NCBI RefSeq assembly: GCF_003814875.1
Contig: NZ_RKQF01000001.1
Span: 4,650,001-4,714,000, forward strand
Direction of reading: 5' to 3'
DNA from: Streptomyces sp. Ag109_O5-1
GTDB lineage: Bacteria > Actinomycetota > Actinomycetes > Streptomycetales > Streptomycetaceae
Length of the DNA stretch: 64,000 nucleotides
Of this stretch, positions 8,693 to 17,057 are shown one piece after another (position 1 is the first letter of the stretch; each line of letters begins with the position of its first letter). A program made the translations under genes and the position numbers. The notes beneath the pieces are model-generated. The model was given only the letters and a program-made list of their open reading frames with translations. It had not been told where the DNA came from and made no database searches.

Positions 8693-8708
8693 CCGCCCGG
8701 ACGGGCGG
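8693..8708 (-). terminator. Hairpin just after ilvA
   Basis: CCGCCCG (8693-8699) pairs with CGGGCGG (8702-8708), a few bases past the ilvA stop. Short and GC-only; probably a terminator of Streptomyces type. Confidence 0.55.
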
Positions 8709-8714
8709 CCGGGC

Positions 8715-9944
8715 TCAGTCGATGACCGTGTAGCCGGCCTCGCGCAGGGCCTGGCCGACCTCGATGCAGTGCGCGGGTCCCTTGGTCTCAAGGTGCAGCT
8801 CGACCTCCGCCTCCGCGAGCCCGAGCCGAGGGTCGGTCCGGACATGGCTCACGTCGAGGACGTTAGCGTCGACCACTGACAACACCCCGAGGAGCGTGGC
8901 GAGGGCACCCGGCCGGTCGGTCAGCCGCAGCCGTACCGCCAGGTAGCGGCCCTGTGCGGCCATGCCGTGCCGCAGCACCCGCTGCATCAGCACCGGATCG
9001 ACGTTGCCGCCGGACAGTACGGCGACGACCGGTCCGGCGAAGGCGCCGGGGTCAGCGAGCAGCGCCGCGACCGGGCTGGCGCCGGCCGGTTCCACCACCA
9101 GCTTGGCCCGCTCCAGACACAGCAGCAGCGCGGCGGAGAGCTGGTCCTCGCCGACCGTACGGACCTCGTCGACCAGCTCCTCGATGATCGCGAACGGCAC
9201 GTCGCCCGGCCGTCCGACCCGGATGCCGTCGGCCATCGTCACCGGGTTCTGCACGGTGACCGGGTGCCCGGCCGCGAGCGAGGGCGGGTACGCGGCCGCG
9301 CCCGCCGCCTGGACACCGACGATCCGCACGTCCGGCCTGAGCGACTTCACCGCGACCGCGATCCCGGCCGCGAGCCCACCGCCGCCGATACCGACGACGA
9401 TCGTGCCGACCTCCGGGCACTGGTCCAGGATCTCCAGGCCGACCGTGCCCTGACCGGCGATGACATCGGGGTGGTCGAAGGGGTGGATGAACACCGCACC
9501 GGTCTCGGCCGCGTACTCCTGGGCGGCGGCCAGCGTCTCGTCGACCACCTGGCCGTGCAGCCGCACCTCAGCGCCGTACTCCCGGGTGGCACTGATCTTG
9601 GGCAGCGGGGCGCCCTTCGGCATGAACACCGTCGCATGCACGCCGAGCAGCGCCGAGGCCAGCGCCACGCCCTGCGCGTGGTTCCCGGCGCTGGCGGCCA
9701 CGACCCCGGCGGCCCGCTCCTCGGGCAGCAGCCCGGCGATCCGGACGTAGGCGCCGCGCAGCTTGAAGGAACCGGTCCGCTGGAGGTTCTCGCACTTGAG
9801 GTGGACCGGCGCCCCGACCTGTGCGGACAGATGCCTGCTGCCCTCCATCGCGGTCACCCGTGCCACGCCCGTGAGCATCTTCTGGGCGCCTCGCACGTCG
9901 TCGAGGGTGACGTGGCGCAAGGAGTCAGCCGTGCTGTAGCTCAT
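8715..9944 (-). CDS. ilvA: Threonine ammonia-lyase with C-terminal ACT domain
   Basis: 409 residues, a PLP fold-type II enzyme that turns threonine into 2-oxobutanoate and ammonia, the first step to isoleucine; it may also act on serine. The Schiff-base lysine is K61 in GSFKLRGA, the asparagine of SAGNHAQG stacks on the PLP ring, and GGGGL (186-190) binds the phosphate. A single ACT domain from about residue 332 (RLRLTDRPGALATLL) should give allosteric control. This length and single ACT domain match the short actinobacterial form. It is monocistronic, ends at a small hairpin, and is divergent from the MarR gene. Confidence 0.93.
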   Translation of the reverse strand: MSYSTADSLRHVTLDDVRGAQKMLTGVARVTAMEGSRHLSAQVGAPVHLKCENLQRTGSFKLRGAYVRIAGLLPEERAAGVVAASAGNHAQGVALASALLGVHATVFMPKGAPLPKISATREYGAEVRLHGQVVDETLAAAQEYAAETGAVFIHPFDHPDVIAGQGTVGLEILDQCPEVGTIVVGIGGGGLAAGIAVAVKSLRPDVRIVGVQAAGAAAYPPSLAAGHPVTVQNPVTMADGIRVGRPGDVPFAIIEELVDEVRTVGEDQLSAALLLCLERAKLVVEPAGASPVAALLADPGAFAGPVVAVLSGGNVDPVLMQRVLRHGMAAQGRYLAVRLRLTDRPGALATLLGVLSVVDANVLDVSHVRTDPRLGLAEAEVELHLETKGPAHCIEVGQALREAGYTVID

Positions 9945-10064
9945 GACTCAAGTCTCGCAGTTCACAGGCCGAAGGCGCGGGTGTGACCAAGCTCCGAGAC
10001 CGGTTTGCGCAGCGCCGGTACGGCTCGCCCCCTGTCCGCGTACTCTGTCCCCCACCACAGCACT

Positions 10065-10074
10065 CTTCATGAAG
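10065..10074. promoter_or_regulatory. Palindrome just before MarR gene
   Basis: CTTCATGAAG is a perfect 10-bp palindrome 14 bases before the MarR start codon. MarR proteins often bind such sites to repress their own gene. Short, so chance is possible. Confidence 0.35.
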
Positions 10075-10087
10075 TGAGCCCCCGGCC

Positions 10088-10606
10088 ATGCCCACAACAC
10101 CTGAAATGTCGATGGACATGACGACCGTCGGTGACAGCGGTCTCCTGGACACGCTGCAGCACGAGGTGGCGGTGTTCGCCCGCCGTGCCGAACAGACCCG
10201 GCTCGGCGGCGTCGGGCAGGTGCGCAACTCCATGGACCGCGCCGCGTATCTGCTGCTCAACCGCCTCGACAAGGAAGGCCCCATGGGGGTCAAGGCGCTC
10301 GCCGCGAGCATGGGGATCGACTCCTCGACGGTCACCCGGCAGGTGGCTCCGCTGGTCGACACCGGGCTCGTCAAGCGCACCTCGCACCCCGAGGACGGGC
10401 GGGCCGTGGTGCTCCAGCTGTCCCCGCGCGGACTGTCGCGGCTGGAGGAAGTGCGTTCGTCGCGGCGTCAGTTGATGGCGGAGTTGACGCAGGACTGGGA
10501 GCCGGAAGAGCGCGAGACGTTCTGTGCGCTGCTCACACGCTTCAACACCGCTCTCTCCGCCCGCATGGCCGTCCCCCCGGGCACGGACACCACGCCGGCC
10601 TCCTGA
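10088..10606 (+). CDS. MarR family transcriptional regulator
   Basis: 172 residues; in-frame ATGs at 10088, 10109 and 10115 are all possible starts because no strong ribosome site decides. The winged helix runs from about 60 to 125: MGVKALAASMGIDSSTVTRQV is the recognition unit and HPEDGRAVVLQLSPRG is the wing with the family's DxR-type motif. Flanking helices at both ends form the dimer interface. No ligand can be inferred. Its last 36 bases, including the stop, are duplicated in tandem just downstream (10571-10662). Confidence 0.9.
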   Translation: MPTTPEMSMDMTTVGDSGLLDTLQHEVAVFARRAEQTRLGGVGQVRNSMDRAAYLLLNRLDKEGPMGVKALAASMGIDSSTVTRQVAPLVDTGLVKRTSHPEDGRAVVLQLSPRGLSRLEEVRSSRRQLMAELTQDWEPEERETFCALLTRFNTALSARMAVPPGTDTTPAS

Positions 10607-10662
10607 CCGTCCCCCGGGCACGGACACCACGCCGGCCTCCTGACCGTCCCCCGGGCACGGAC
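10571..10662. repeat. Tandem repeat duplicating the MarR gene's 3' end
   Basis: A 37-38 bp unit occurs at 10571-10608 and 10609-10645, with a third partial copy at 10646-10662. The first copy is coding and holds the TGA stop; the later ones are non-coding. Degenerate relatives (ATCCGTCGG, CCGGGCA) continue to about 10740. The rest of the gap up to 11031 shows no gene that I can support on either strand. Confidence 0.85.
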
Positions 10663-11031
10663 ATCCGTCGGGCTGCCCGACCTCCCGCCGGTCAGGGACA
10701 CATCCGTCGGCCTCCCGGGCATCCGCCGGACACAGAGACCGCGGACCGCCGGAACATCCCCTCACCACCGGGTACGGAACCCATCTGTTTCCCGAACCCC
10801 CGGCCGGTCGCGGAGACCCCCCGCCCGCGCTGAAGCATCCGCCCGGCACGGACACGCACCGGCCCCGGCACACGCGCGCGCACGGACGCCCGCCGCCCTC
10901 CGAGAACATCCGGCACACGCTCGTGCTGTCCGGGTCTTGACCGTGGGGTCGCCCCTGGCCTCATATGAGACCGGGCCCCGTCGGACACGTGTCCGGGTAT
11001 CGGACGCGGCGGGGCCCGTGGACGGGGAGGC

Positions 11032-11541
11032 ATGGTGCGCGATCGGCAGGCGTCCCAAGGCGCCCGCCGGGCCCGGGAGTTCGAGGCATTCGTCGCGGGC
11101 GCGGCAGGACGGCTGCTGCATGCCGCGACCCTGCTCACCGCCGAGGCCCCGGACGCCAATCCACGCGCGCGACGCCTGCTGACGCTCGCGCTCGCGCACA
11201 CGTACGCGTGCTGGGACCGGCTGCGCGGCGAGGACCCGTACGACCGGGCCCGCCAGTACCTCGCACTCCGCTTCGCGAACTCCGCCTGGCACCAGTACGG
11301 CGGCCCGCTGAGCCGCGGCCGCCCGCACCCGAAGAGCGCCCTCGCCGTCCTGACGCCCCAGGAACGCCTGATCGTGGTGCTACGGCTGTACGAGGGGGTC
11401 GCCGAGGAGCAGACGGCGGCGCTGCTCGGCCTGCCCACGGACCGCGTGCACGCCATCTGCGACCGGGCGACGGCCACACTGCTGCACCCGCCCAGGAAGC
11501 CGGGCCCCAGGGTGATGGGAGCGAAGGTGGCTCCGTCGTGA
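11032..11541 (+). CDS. Short sigma-factor-like (ECF region 4) protein
   Basis: 169 residues. An N-terminal helical part resembling sigma region 2 of the SigE-like actinobacterial group (EFEAFVAGAAGRLLHAATLL) and a region 4 helix-turn-helix (LTPQERLIVVLRLYEGVAEEQTAALLGLPTDRV) are visible. Classical region 2 residues are weak, so it could be a divergent ECF sigma factor or a sigma-like regulator. Its stop overlaps the next start (GTGA), so it is made together with the small membrane protein at 11538, the position where an anti-sigma factor often lies. Confidence 0.7.
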   Translation: MVRDRQASQGARRAREFEAFVAGAAGRLLHAATLLTAEAPDANPRARRLLTLALAHTYACWDRLRGEDPYDRARQYLALRFANSAWHQYGGPLSRGRPHPKSALAVLTPQERLIVVLRLYEGVAEEQTAALLGLPTDRVHAICDRATATLLHPPRKPGPRVMGAKVAPS

Positions 11542-11786
11542 ACCGCACCGAACGCGAGGCCGCCGCCCGGCGGATCATGGAACGGACGCCGCCACCGGTA
11601 CCGCCCGACCTCTACGGCGAGGTGGTACGCCGGGGCAGCCGCATGCTGCGCCGCAGCCACAGGATCCGCCGGCTGCTGTGGCTGCTGCTGTGCGCGGCGG
11701 TGGTGGCGTTCACCGTCTGGGCGGTCACGGCCCACCCATGGGTGGAGCCGCCGTCCACGACGACTCCGCCCGTCATCGACTGGTGA
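11538..11786 (+). CDS. Small single-pass membrane protein coupled to sigma-like gene
   Basis: 82 residues from a GTG overlapping the upstream stop by 4 bases. A charged cytoplasmic half of about 48 residues (NRTEREAAARRIMERTPPP) precedes one transmembrane helix (about 49-66, RLLWLLLCAAVVAFTVWAV) and a short outer tail. The layout suggests a membrane partner or minimal anti-sigma factor, but no zinc-binding anti-sigma motif (HxxxCxxC) is present. It ends 1 base from the convergent metB stop. Confidence 0.65.
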   Translation: MNRTEREAAARRIMERTPPPVPPDLYGEVVRRGSRMLRRSHRIRRLLWLLLCAAVVAFTVWAVTAHPWVEPPSTTTPPVIDW

Positions 11787-11787
11787 C

Positions 11788-12942
11788 CTAGCCCAGCGCC
11801 TGCTGCAGGTCTTCCAGCAGGTCGTCGACGTTCTCGATGCCCACGGACAGACGTACCAGGTCGGCCGGGACCTCCAGCGCGGAACCGGCCGCGGAGGCGT
11901 GTGTCATCCGGCCCGGGTGCTCGATCAGCGACTCCACACCGCCCAGGGACTCCCCGAGGGTGAAGACCTTGGCACGGTTGCAGACCTCGACGGCCGCCTC
12001 CTCACCACCGGTGACCTGGAAGGACACCATGCCGCCGAAGGCCTTCATCTGCTTGGCGGCGGTCTCGTGCCCCGGGTGCTCGGGCAGGCCGGGGTAGAGG
12101 ACACGCGTCACGCGCGCGTGCCGGCTCAGCATGTCGGCGATCCTCGTCGCGTTCTCGCTGTGCCGGTCCATGCGCACCGCGAGCGTCTTGGTGCCGCGCA
12201 GCACCAGCCAGGAGTCGAAGGGCCCGGCGACCGCGCCCATCGCGTTCTGGTGGTAGGCGAGCTCCTCGCCCAGCGTCTGGTCGGACACGATCAGCGCGCC
12301 GCCGACCACGTCCGAGTGACCACCCATGTACTTGGTCAGCGAGTGCACGACGACGTCCGCGCCGAGCGAGAGGGGCTGCTGGAGGTACGGCGTGGCGAAC
12401 GTGTTGTCGACGACGAGCCTGGCACCCGCGTCATGGGCGACCTGGGCGACGGCGGCGATGTCGGTGATGCCGAGCAGCGGGTTGGAGGGGGTCTCCACCC
12501 AGATCGCCTTGGTCTTCGGGGTGATCGCGGCGCGCACGGCGGACGGGTCGCTGGTGTCGGCGACGGACCACTCCACGCCCCACCGCGAGACGACCTTCGC
12601 GAACAGCCGGAACGTGCCGCCGTACGCGTCGTTGGGGATCACCACGTGGTCGCCGGGGCTGAGCAGGGTGCGCAGCAGGGCGTCCTCGGCCGCCAGACCG
12701 GACGCGAACGCGAGCCCGCGGCGCCCGCCCTCCAGGGCGGCGAGGTTCTCTTCCAGGGCGGTCCTGGTGGGGTTGGCGCTACGGCTGTACTCGTAGCCGC
12801 CGCGCAGACCGCCGACGCCGTCCTGCTTGTAGGTCGAGACCTGGTAGATCGGCGGTACGACCGCACCGGTGAGGGGGTCCGCCGTGTTGCCCGCGTGGAT
12901 GGCGAGCGTCTCGAAGTGCTGACTGATGTGCCTGTCGCTCAT
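11788..12942 (-). CDS. metB: Cystathionine gamma-synthase / lyase-type PLP enzyme
   Basis: 384 residues from the ATG at 12942; an upstream extension in frame is not conserved in character. A Cys/Met-metabolism PLP enzyme: the PLP lysine is K204 in SLTKYMGGHSD, the pyridine-binding aspartate D179 is in VVDNT, and YSRSANPTR (about 52-60) contacts the PLP phosphate across the dimer. Members make cystathionine from an activated homoserine and cysteine (MetB) or cleave it (CGL); sequence alone does not fully separate the two. Monocistronic. Two DnaA-box-like 9-mers lie just upstream. Confidence 0.88.
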   Translation of the reverse strand: MSDRHISQHFETLAIHAGNTADPLTGAVVPPIYQVSTYKQDGVGGLRGGYEYSRSANPTRTALEENLAALEGGRRGLAFASGLAAEDALLRTLLSPGDHVVIPNDAYGGTFRLFAKVVSRWGVEWSVADTSDPSAVRAAITPKTKAIWVETPSNPLLGITDIAAVAQVAHDAGARLVVDNTFATPYLQQPLSLGADVVVHSLTKYMGGHSDVVGGALIVSDQTLGEELAYHQNAMGAVAGPFDSWLVLRGTKTLAVRMDRHSENATRIADMLSRHARVTRVLYPGLPEHPGHETAAKQMKAFGGMVSFQVTGGEEAAVEVCNRAKVFTLGESLGGVESLIEHPGRMTHASAAGSALEVPADLVRLSVGIENVDDLLEDLQQALG

Positions 12943-12978
12943 GAGTAGTGAGCCTAGTGCTCCCGCGCGCCCGGCGCG

Positions 12979-13010
12979 TTTTCCACAGGACGCGCCGCCG
13001 GTTGTCCACA
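12979..13010 (+). promoter_or_regulatory. Two DnaA-box-like sites
   Basis: TTTTCCACA (12979-12987) and TTGTCCACA (13002-13010), same orientation, 23 bp apart, in the gap between metB and the gene at 13062. TTGTCCACA is the preferred Streptomyces DnaA box. This is not the known oriC context (dnaA-dnaN), so these would be regulatory or titration sites, or chance. Confidence 0.35.
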
Positions 13011-13061
13011 GCCCGGGGCACCGGTTGGCCATTTGTCGGCGTCGTCTGGTTCGCTTGACGC

Positions 13062-14180
13062 ATGGCGATTCTCTGGGCCCTGATGGCGTTGCTCCTGCTG
13101 AGCTTCGCGCTGCTCCCCGTCCTGCGGCGGCGGCGCGGCATGATCGAGCGCGTCCACCCGGGCCACCCGGACGCCGCCGACCCGGCGGACTACGGATTCG
13201 TGCGCGAGGAGGACCTGGACGTCCGTATGCCCGGCCCCGACCAGGACCTGCTGGACGTCCTGGACATCGTGCAGCGCACCCAGGACTACCGCGCGGCCGC
13301 GCAGCTGCTCGCGGGCACGGAGATCGCGGGCGAGCTGCGCTGGCAGCGCGTGCAGGCCTTCGCGGGCGCGGCGGCGCTGGAGCTCCAGCAGCGCCCGGGC
13401 GGGGTCAGCGAGACGCCGGGCGGCCAGTGGCTGCGGGTGTGGCGGGCCGAGCAGCCCAAGGACGCGGGCGGCGCCGCCGTACACGCGGAGTTCCTGGTGC
13501 AGCAGGCGTGGCGGACGTCGACGCCGGGCACCGACGACTTCCGGATCATCATGGAGGAGGCCAGGGACGCGTGCGGGCAGGCGGCGCTGCTGTCCCCCGG
13601 TGACCCGGTGCCGTATGTCATCGAGCTGTCGGTGGCCCGCGGGCTGAACTACTCGCAGCCCGAGTTCGAGAAGCTGTGGCTGAAGATCCTGGACCGGACG
13701 CCCACGCACATGGGGGCGCATCTGGCGGCGCTGCACTACTGGTGCGAGAAGTGGCACGGTTCGCGTGAGCTGGCGTACTCCTTCGCCGAGGCTGCCGCAG
13801 CGCGCGCCCCGCAGGGCTCGCTGCTGGCCGCGATGCCGTTGTTCGCGGTCTTCGAGCACCTCCCCGAGGTGAACCTGGTGGCGAGCCTCTACCAGAGCGA
13901 GGTCGTCACCAAGGCGGTCCACGGCGCACTGCACGCCGTGCACTCGGCCCGCCAGGACGACCCGATGCTCGCCCACGTCCGGCATCTGCTGGTCTTCTTC
14001 CTGGTGCGCTCCGAACGCTGGGCGGAGGCCATGGGCGAACTGATACGCGTCGACGGGCATGTGGGGGCCCTGCCGTGGACGCTGTCCGCGAACCCGGCCG
14101 CCGAGTTCGCCCTCTACCGCGCGCTGGCGGTGGCGGGGTACGAGGCGAACGGGGGCAGTCCGGCGACGCTGCGCAGCTGA
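13062..14180 (+). CDS. Membrane-anchored helical protein, function unknown
   Basis: 372 residues. One N-terminal transmembrane helix (about 2-20, AILWALMALLLLSFALLPVL) with a following RRRRG stop-transfer signal, then a large cytoplasmic, mainly helical domain with tetratricopeptide-like spacing (for example YRAAAQLLAGTEIAGELRW and ERWAEAMGELIRV). There is no Shine-Dalgarno sequence before the ATG (TTGACGCATG), so it may be translated from a leaderless or short-leader transcript. No catalytic motif is seen. From memory it is conserved in Streptomyces near metB. Confidence 0.7.
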   Translation: MAILWALMALLLLSFALLPVLRRRRGMIERVHPGHPDAADPADYGFVREEDLDVRMPGPDQDLLDVLDIVQRTQDYRAAAQLLAGTEIAGELRWQRVQAFAGAAALELQQRPGGVSETPGGQWLRVWRAEQPKDAGGAAVHAEFLVQQAWRTSTPGTDDFRIIMEEARDACGQAALLSPGDPVPYVIELSVARGLNYSQPEFEKLWLKILDRTPTHMGAHLAALHYWCEKWHGSRELAYSFAEAAAARAPQGSLLAAMPLFAVFEHLPEVNLVASLYQSEVVTKAVHGALHAVHSARQDDPMLAHVRHLLVFFLVRSERWAEAMGELIRVDGHVGALPWTLSANPAAEFALYRALAVAGYEANGGSPATLRS

Positions 14181-14463
14181 GGGCGCCGGCAGAGAGTTCC
14201 GGTCGTGTGCCGGCCGCGGGTGACGGGTGGGGGCTGAGCGCGCCCGCGCGCCAGCAGTCACGCATCGAATGCAGCCCCATGCCCCTTACGGGGCGCCTGA
14301 ATTGGCGCCCTGACCTGCGGTACGGCATACTCCGGCATCCCCCCACAGCAGCATCACCAGCACCACCCGCACCACATACGGGCATCCGTCGTCATACGGC
14401 CCCGTTCGTTTTCCGTGTCGTTGTCGGTTCCCTTTTCTGGGGTCCTGTGGGGGGATCTGCCCG

Positions 14464-16098
14464 ATGGGCGCAACTCTGCGGGCGCTGCGCGCCCTTGTTC
14501 TGCTCTGTGGTTTCTATCTGCTGAGCCTCGTCCTGCTGGCGGCGCTGGCCACGCTCGACGTGGCGGCATTCACCTGGGCGCCCGGGGCCGTCGCCGGGAA
14601 GATCGTGATCGTCTCCCTGCTGCTGGCGATGCCGGTTGTGAGGGGCATGTTCATGCTCCGCACGCCCAGGGGCGAGGGCCCGGCCGGACTCCCGGTCACG
14701 GAGGCCGACGAGCCCCGGCTGTGGGCGCTGGTGAGGGAGCTCGCGGCGGCGACGGGGACACGCGCGCCGGACACCATCGTGCTCACCGGTGATGTCAACG
14801 CGGCGGTCAGCGAGGAGCCGCGGCTGCTCGGCCTGCGTCCCGGACCGCGCCGCCTCTACCTCGGCGTACCGCTGCTGACCGGGCTGACCGAGGCCCAGCT
14901 GAAGTCCGTACTCGCCCATGAGTACGGCCACTTCACCGGCGGCGACACCCGGCTGTCGGCCCTCGTCGTACGCGGCCGGGTGCAGATCGGGCGGACCGTC
15001 GGGCACTTCCATGCGAAGGCCGACGGCAGGGAGGCGGCCGAGCGCGCCCGGCAGGAGAAGGCCGCCGCCAAGCGGACCGCGAAGGGCAAGAAGGCCAAGG
15101 AGATCGACACCGCGGGCGCCGGGGTCACCTACCGGATGATGGCGGCGATCTACACGGCGTACGCGAAGCTCTACATGCGGGCCACGCTGTCGACGGCCCG
15201 CGCGCAGGAGTACGCCGCCGACCTGGCCGCCGCACGGATCGCCGGGCGGGACGCGACCGCATCGGCGCTGCGCGAGATCCCGATCCTCGCCACGGCGCAC
15301 GACTTCTACCTGGAGTCGTATGCGACGCTCGGCGTCCAGGCCCGCCGACTGCCGCCGCGCGGCCAGTTCTTCGGAGGCTTCGGCCGGATGCTGACGGCGC
15401 GTGAGGCGGAGCTGGCGAGGATGCGGGAGATGCTGCCGACGGAGCCCAGGTCGCCGTACGACTCGCATCCGCCGATCGCCAACCGGGTGCTGCGCATCGA
15501 GGAACTGCCCGCCGACGGGCGCGGCGAGGAGGCGGACGGCCCCGCGCTCGCGGTGCTCGCGGACCCGGCCCGGACGCTGGCCGCACTGGAGGACGCGGTA
15601 CTGACGGACGAGGTACGGCAGTTCGAACACGCACCGGAGTGGGAGCAGTTGCTGGACTTGTCGATGGCCGCGGGGCTGGCCTCGCTCGACACCCCGCTGC
15701 ACCGGGCGCTGGCGTTCCACACCGAGGCCCGGCCGTCGCTGCCCGCGCTGCTCACGGTGATCGACGACGGTCAGCTGTGGCAGCTGGCCCAGCGGCTGCC
15801 GCTGTCCGGCCAGACGGCGACCGTGGAAGGCCGGGCGTTCCGGGAGCTCGTACGGCCGGTGCTGCGGGACTCGCTGCAGAGCATGGTGCTGGCCGAGTTC
15901 AGTGCGCGGTCGTTGCTGAACTGGGAGTTCTCCTGGTCGCGTCCCGCGGCGGTACGGCTGCCCGGTTCGGCGTCGGACCTGGACGGCGAGGCGGGCACGG
16001 AGGCCGCGCTGGACGCCGCCGTGGACGCTGCGCTGGCCGACCACCCCGACACGGCTCCGCTGCGCGCACTGCTGCCCCCGGCCCCACAGCCGGCCTGA
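14464..16098 (+). CDS. M48-family membrane metalloprotease
   Basis: 544 residues. Two transmembrane helices at the N-terminus (about 10-33 and 43-64) are followed by a zinc-protease domain with AHEYGHFTGGD: H152 and H156 bind zinc, E153 is catalytic, and the third ligand is a glutamate in AQEYAADLAAARIAG (about 240-255). It resembles HtpX/Ste24-type M48 peptidases, which cut membrane or misfolded proteins. The C-terminal 200 residues are an actinobacterial extension. A paralogue with the same plan lies in the cassette region (25237-26847). Three genes of mixed function flank it and no operon is evident. Confidence 0.87.
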   Translation: MGATLRALRALVLLCGFYLLSLVLLAALATLDVAAFTWAPGAVAGKIVIVSLLLAMPVVRGMFMLRTPRGEGPAGLPVTEADEPRLWALVRELAAATGTRAPDTIVLTGDVNAAVSEEPRLLGLRPGPRRLYLGVPLLTGLTEAQLKSVLAHEYGHFTGGDTRLSALVVRGRVQIGRTVGHFHAKADGREAAERARQEKAAAKRTAKGKKAKEIDTAGAGVTYRMMAAIYTAYAKLYMRATLSTARAQEYAADLAAARIAGRDATASALREIPILATAHDFYLESYATLGVQARRLPPRGQFFGGFGRMLTAREAELARMREMLPTEPRSPYDSHPPIANRVLRIEELPADGRGEEADGPALAVLADPARTLAALEDAVLTDEVRQFEHAPEWEQLLDLSMAAGLASLDTPLHRALAFHTEARPSLPALLTVIDDGQLWQLAQRLPLSGQTATVEGRAFRELVRPVLRDSLQSMVLAEFSARSLLNWEFSWSRPAAVRLPGSASDLDGEAGTEAALDAAVDAALADHPDTAPLRALLPPAPQPA

Positions 16099-16248
16099 CC
16101 CCGGAAGTGACGCCGAGGACGCCTGCCGACCTGGCCTGCACGGCCGCGCCCGCCCCGGCATGAGCGGAATTCGGACGGCACCCGGCACGTTGTGAGGGGT
16201 GCCGCCGCGGGGCAGACACCCCGCCCCCGGGACCGACAGGGAGACCCC

Positions 16249-16965
16249 ATGCTCTTCGGCCGCACGCCCCAACTGCCCACCGCCGAGCAGGCACTCAAGG
16301 GCCGGTCCGCGCCCATATTCGAGGTCCCCGACCGGCACACCGTCCTGGGCAATCCCCTCCAGGGCCCCTACCCCGAGGGCCTGGAGGTGGCCGACTTCGG
16401 CCTCGGCTGCTTCTGGGGCGCCGAACGCAAGTTCTGGCAGCTCCCGGCGGGCGTGTGGACGACGCTCGTCGGCTATCAGGGCGGCCACACCGAGAACCCC
16501 ACCTACGAGGAGGTCTGCTCGGGCCTGACCGGCCACACGGAGGTCGTGCGCGTGGTCTTCGACCCGAAGCTGATCTCGTACGCCCGCCTCCTGCAGACCT
16601 TCTGGGAGTCCCACGACCCCACGCAGGGCTTCCGCCAGGGCAACGACGTCGGCACGCAGTACCGCTCGGCGATCCACACCCACACTCCCGAGCAGGCGGC
16701 CACGGCCGAGGCGAGCCGCGAGGCCTACCAGAAGGCCCTCACCGAATCCGGCCACCGCAAGACGATCACCACAGAGCTCCTCCCGGCACAGCCCCGCCCC
16801 TTCTACCCGGCCGAGGCCTATCACCAGCAATACCTCGACAAGAACCCGGCGGGTTACTGCGGCCTGAGCGGGACGGGGGTCAAGCTAAGTACCCCGTTCG
16901 GCACAAACTGGGGGGCGTCCTGCCCGACCGGCATCGCTCCGGCGTCGGACGTCACGGAGAAATAG
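16249..16965 (+). CDS. msrA: Peptide methionine sulfoxide reductase A, long form
   Basis: 238 residues from the ATG at 16249 after GGGAG. It reduces methionine-S-sulfoxide in proteins. The catalytic cysteine is C54 in GLGCFWGAE, and the family tract GHTEVVRVVFDP is present. A resolving cysteine lies near the C-terminus (GYCGLSG), with another in ASCPTG. The tail holds GVKLSTPFGTNWG, whose DNA is repeated at 29613-29639; this may be an insertion relative to other MsrA tails that read GTGVSCP (from memory). It converges with the lysyl-oxidase-like gene. Confidence 0.92.
   Translation: MLFGRTPQLPTAEQALKGRSAPIFEVPDRHTVLGNPLQGPYPEGLEVADFGLGCFWGAERKFWQLPAGVWTTLVGYQGGHTENPTYEEVCSGLTGHTEVVRVVFDPKLISYARLLQTFWESHDPTQGFRQGNDVGTQYRSAIHTHTPEQAATAEASREAYQKALTESGHRKTITTELLPAQPRPFYPAEAYHQQYLDKNPAGYCGLSGTGVKLSTPFGTNWGASCPTGIAPASDVTEK
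16875..16901 (+). repeat. 27-bp element in msrA tail shared with 29613-29639
   Basis: GGGGGTCAAGCT starts both copies, and both carry GGGGT...ACCCC inverted arms, with about 4 mismatches in 27 bp. Here it is in frame and codes GVKLSTPFG. Confidence 0.55.
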
Positions 16966-16996
16966 CGCGCCGACAGCGGCTCGTGCCCGGTCGGAA

Positions 16997-17012
16997 ACGG
17001 CCTGGAGGCCGT
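16997..17012. terminator. Hairpin between convergent msrA and lysyl-oxidase gene
   Basis: ACGGCCT (16997-17003) and AGGCCGT (17006-17012) pair; flanking CCGG...CCGG can extend the stem. Placed between two converging stops. Confidence 0.55.
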
Positions 17013-17057
17013 CGGCCGGTGAGCGGGCGGAGGCGTCTGCCCCCACCCGCCAGGTGA

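Noticed and set aside
12979..13010. Chromosomal origin of replication
   Set aside because: Only two DnaA-like boxes and no dnaA or dnaN beside them.
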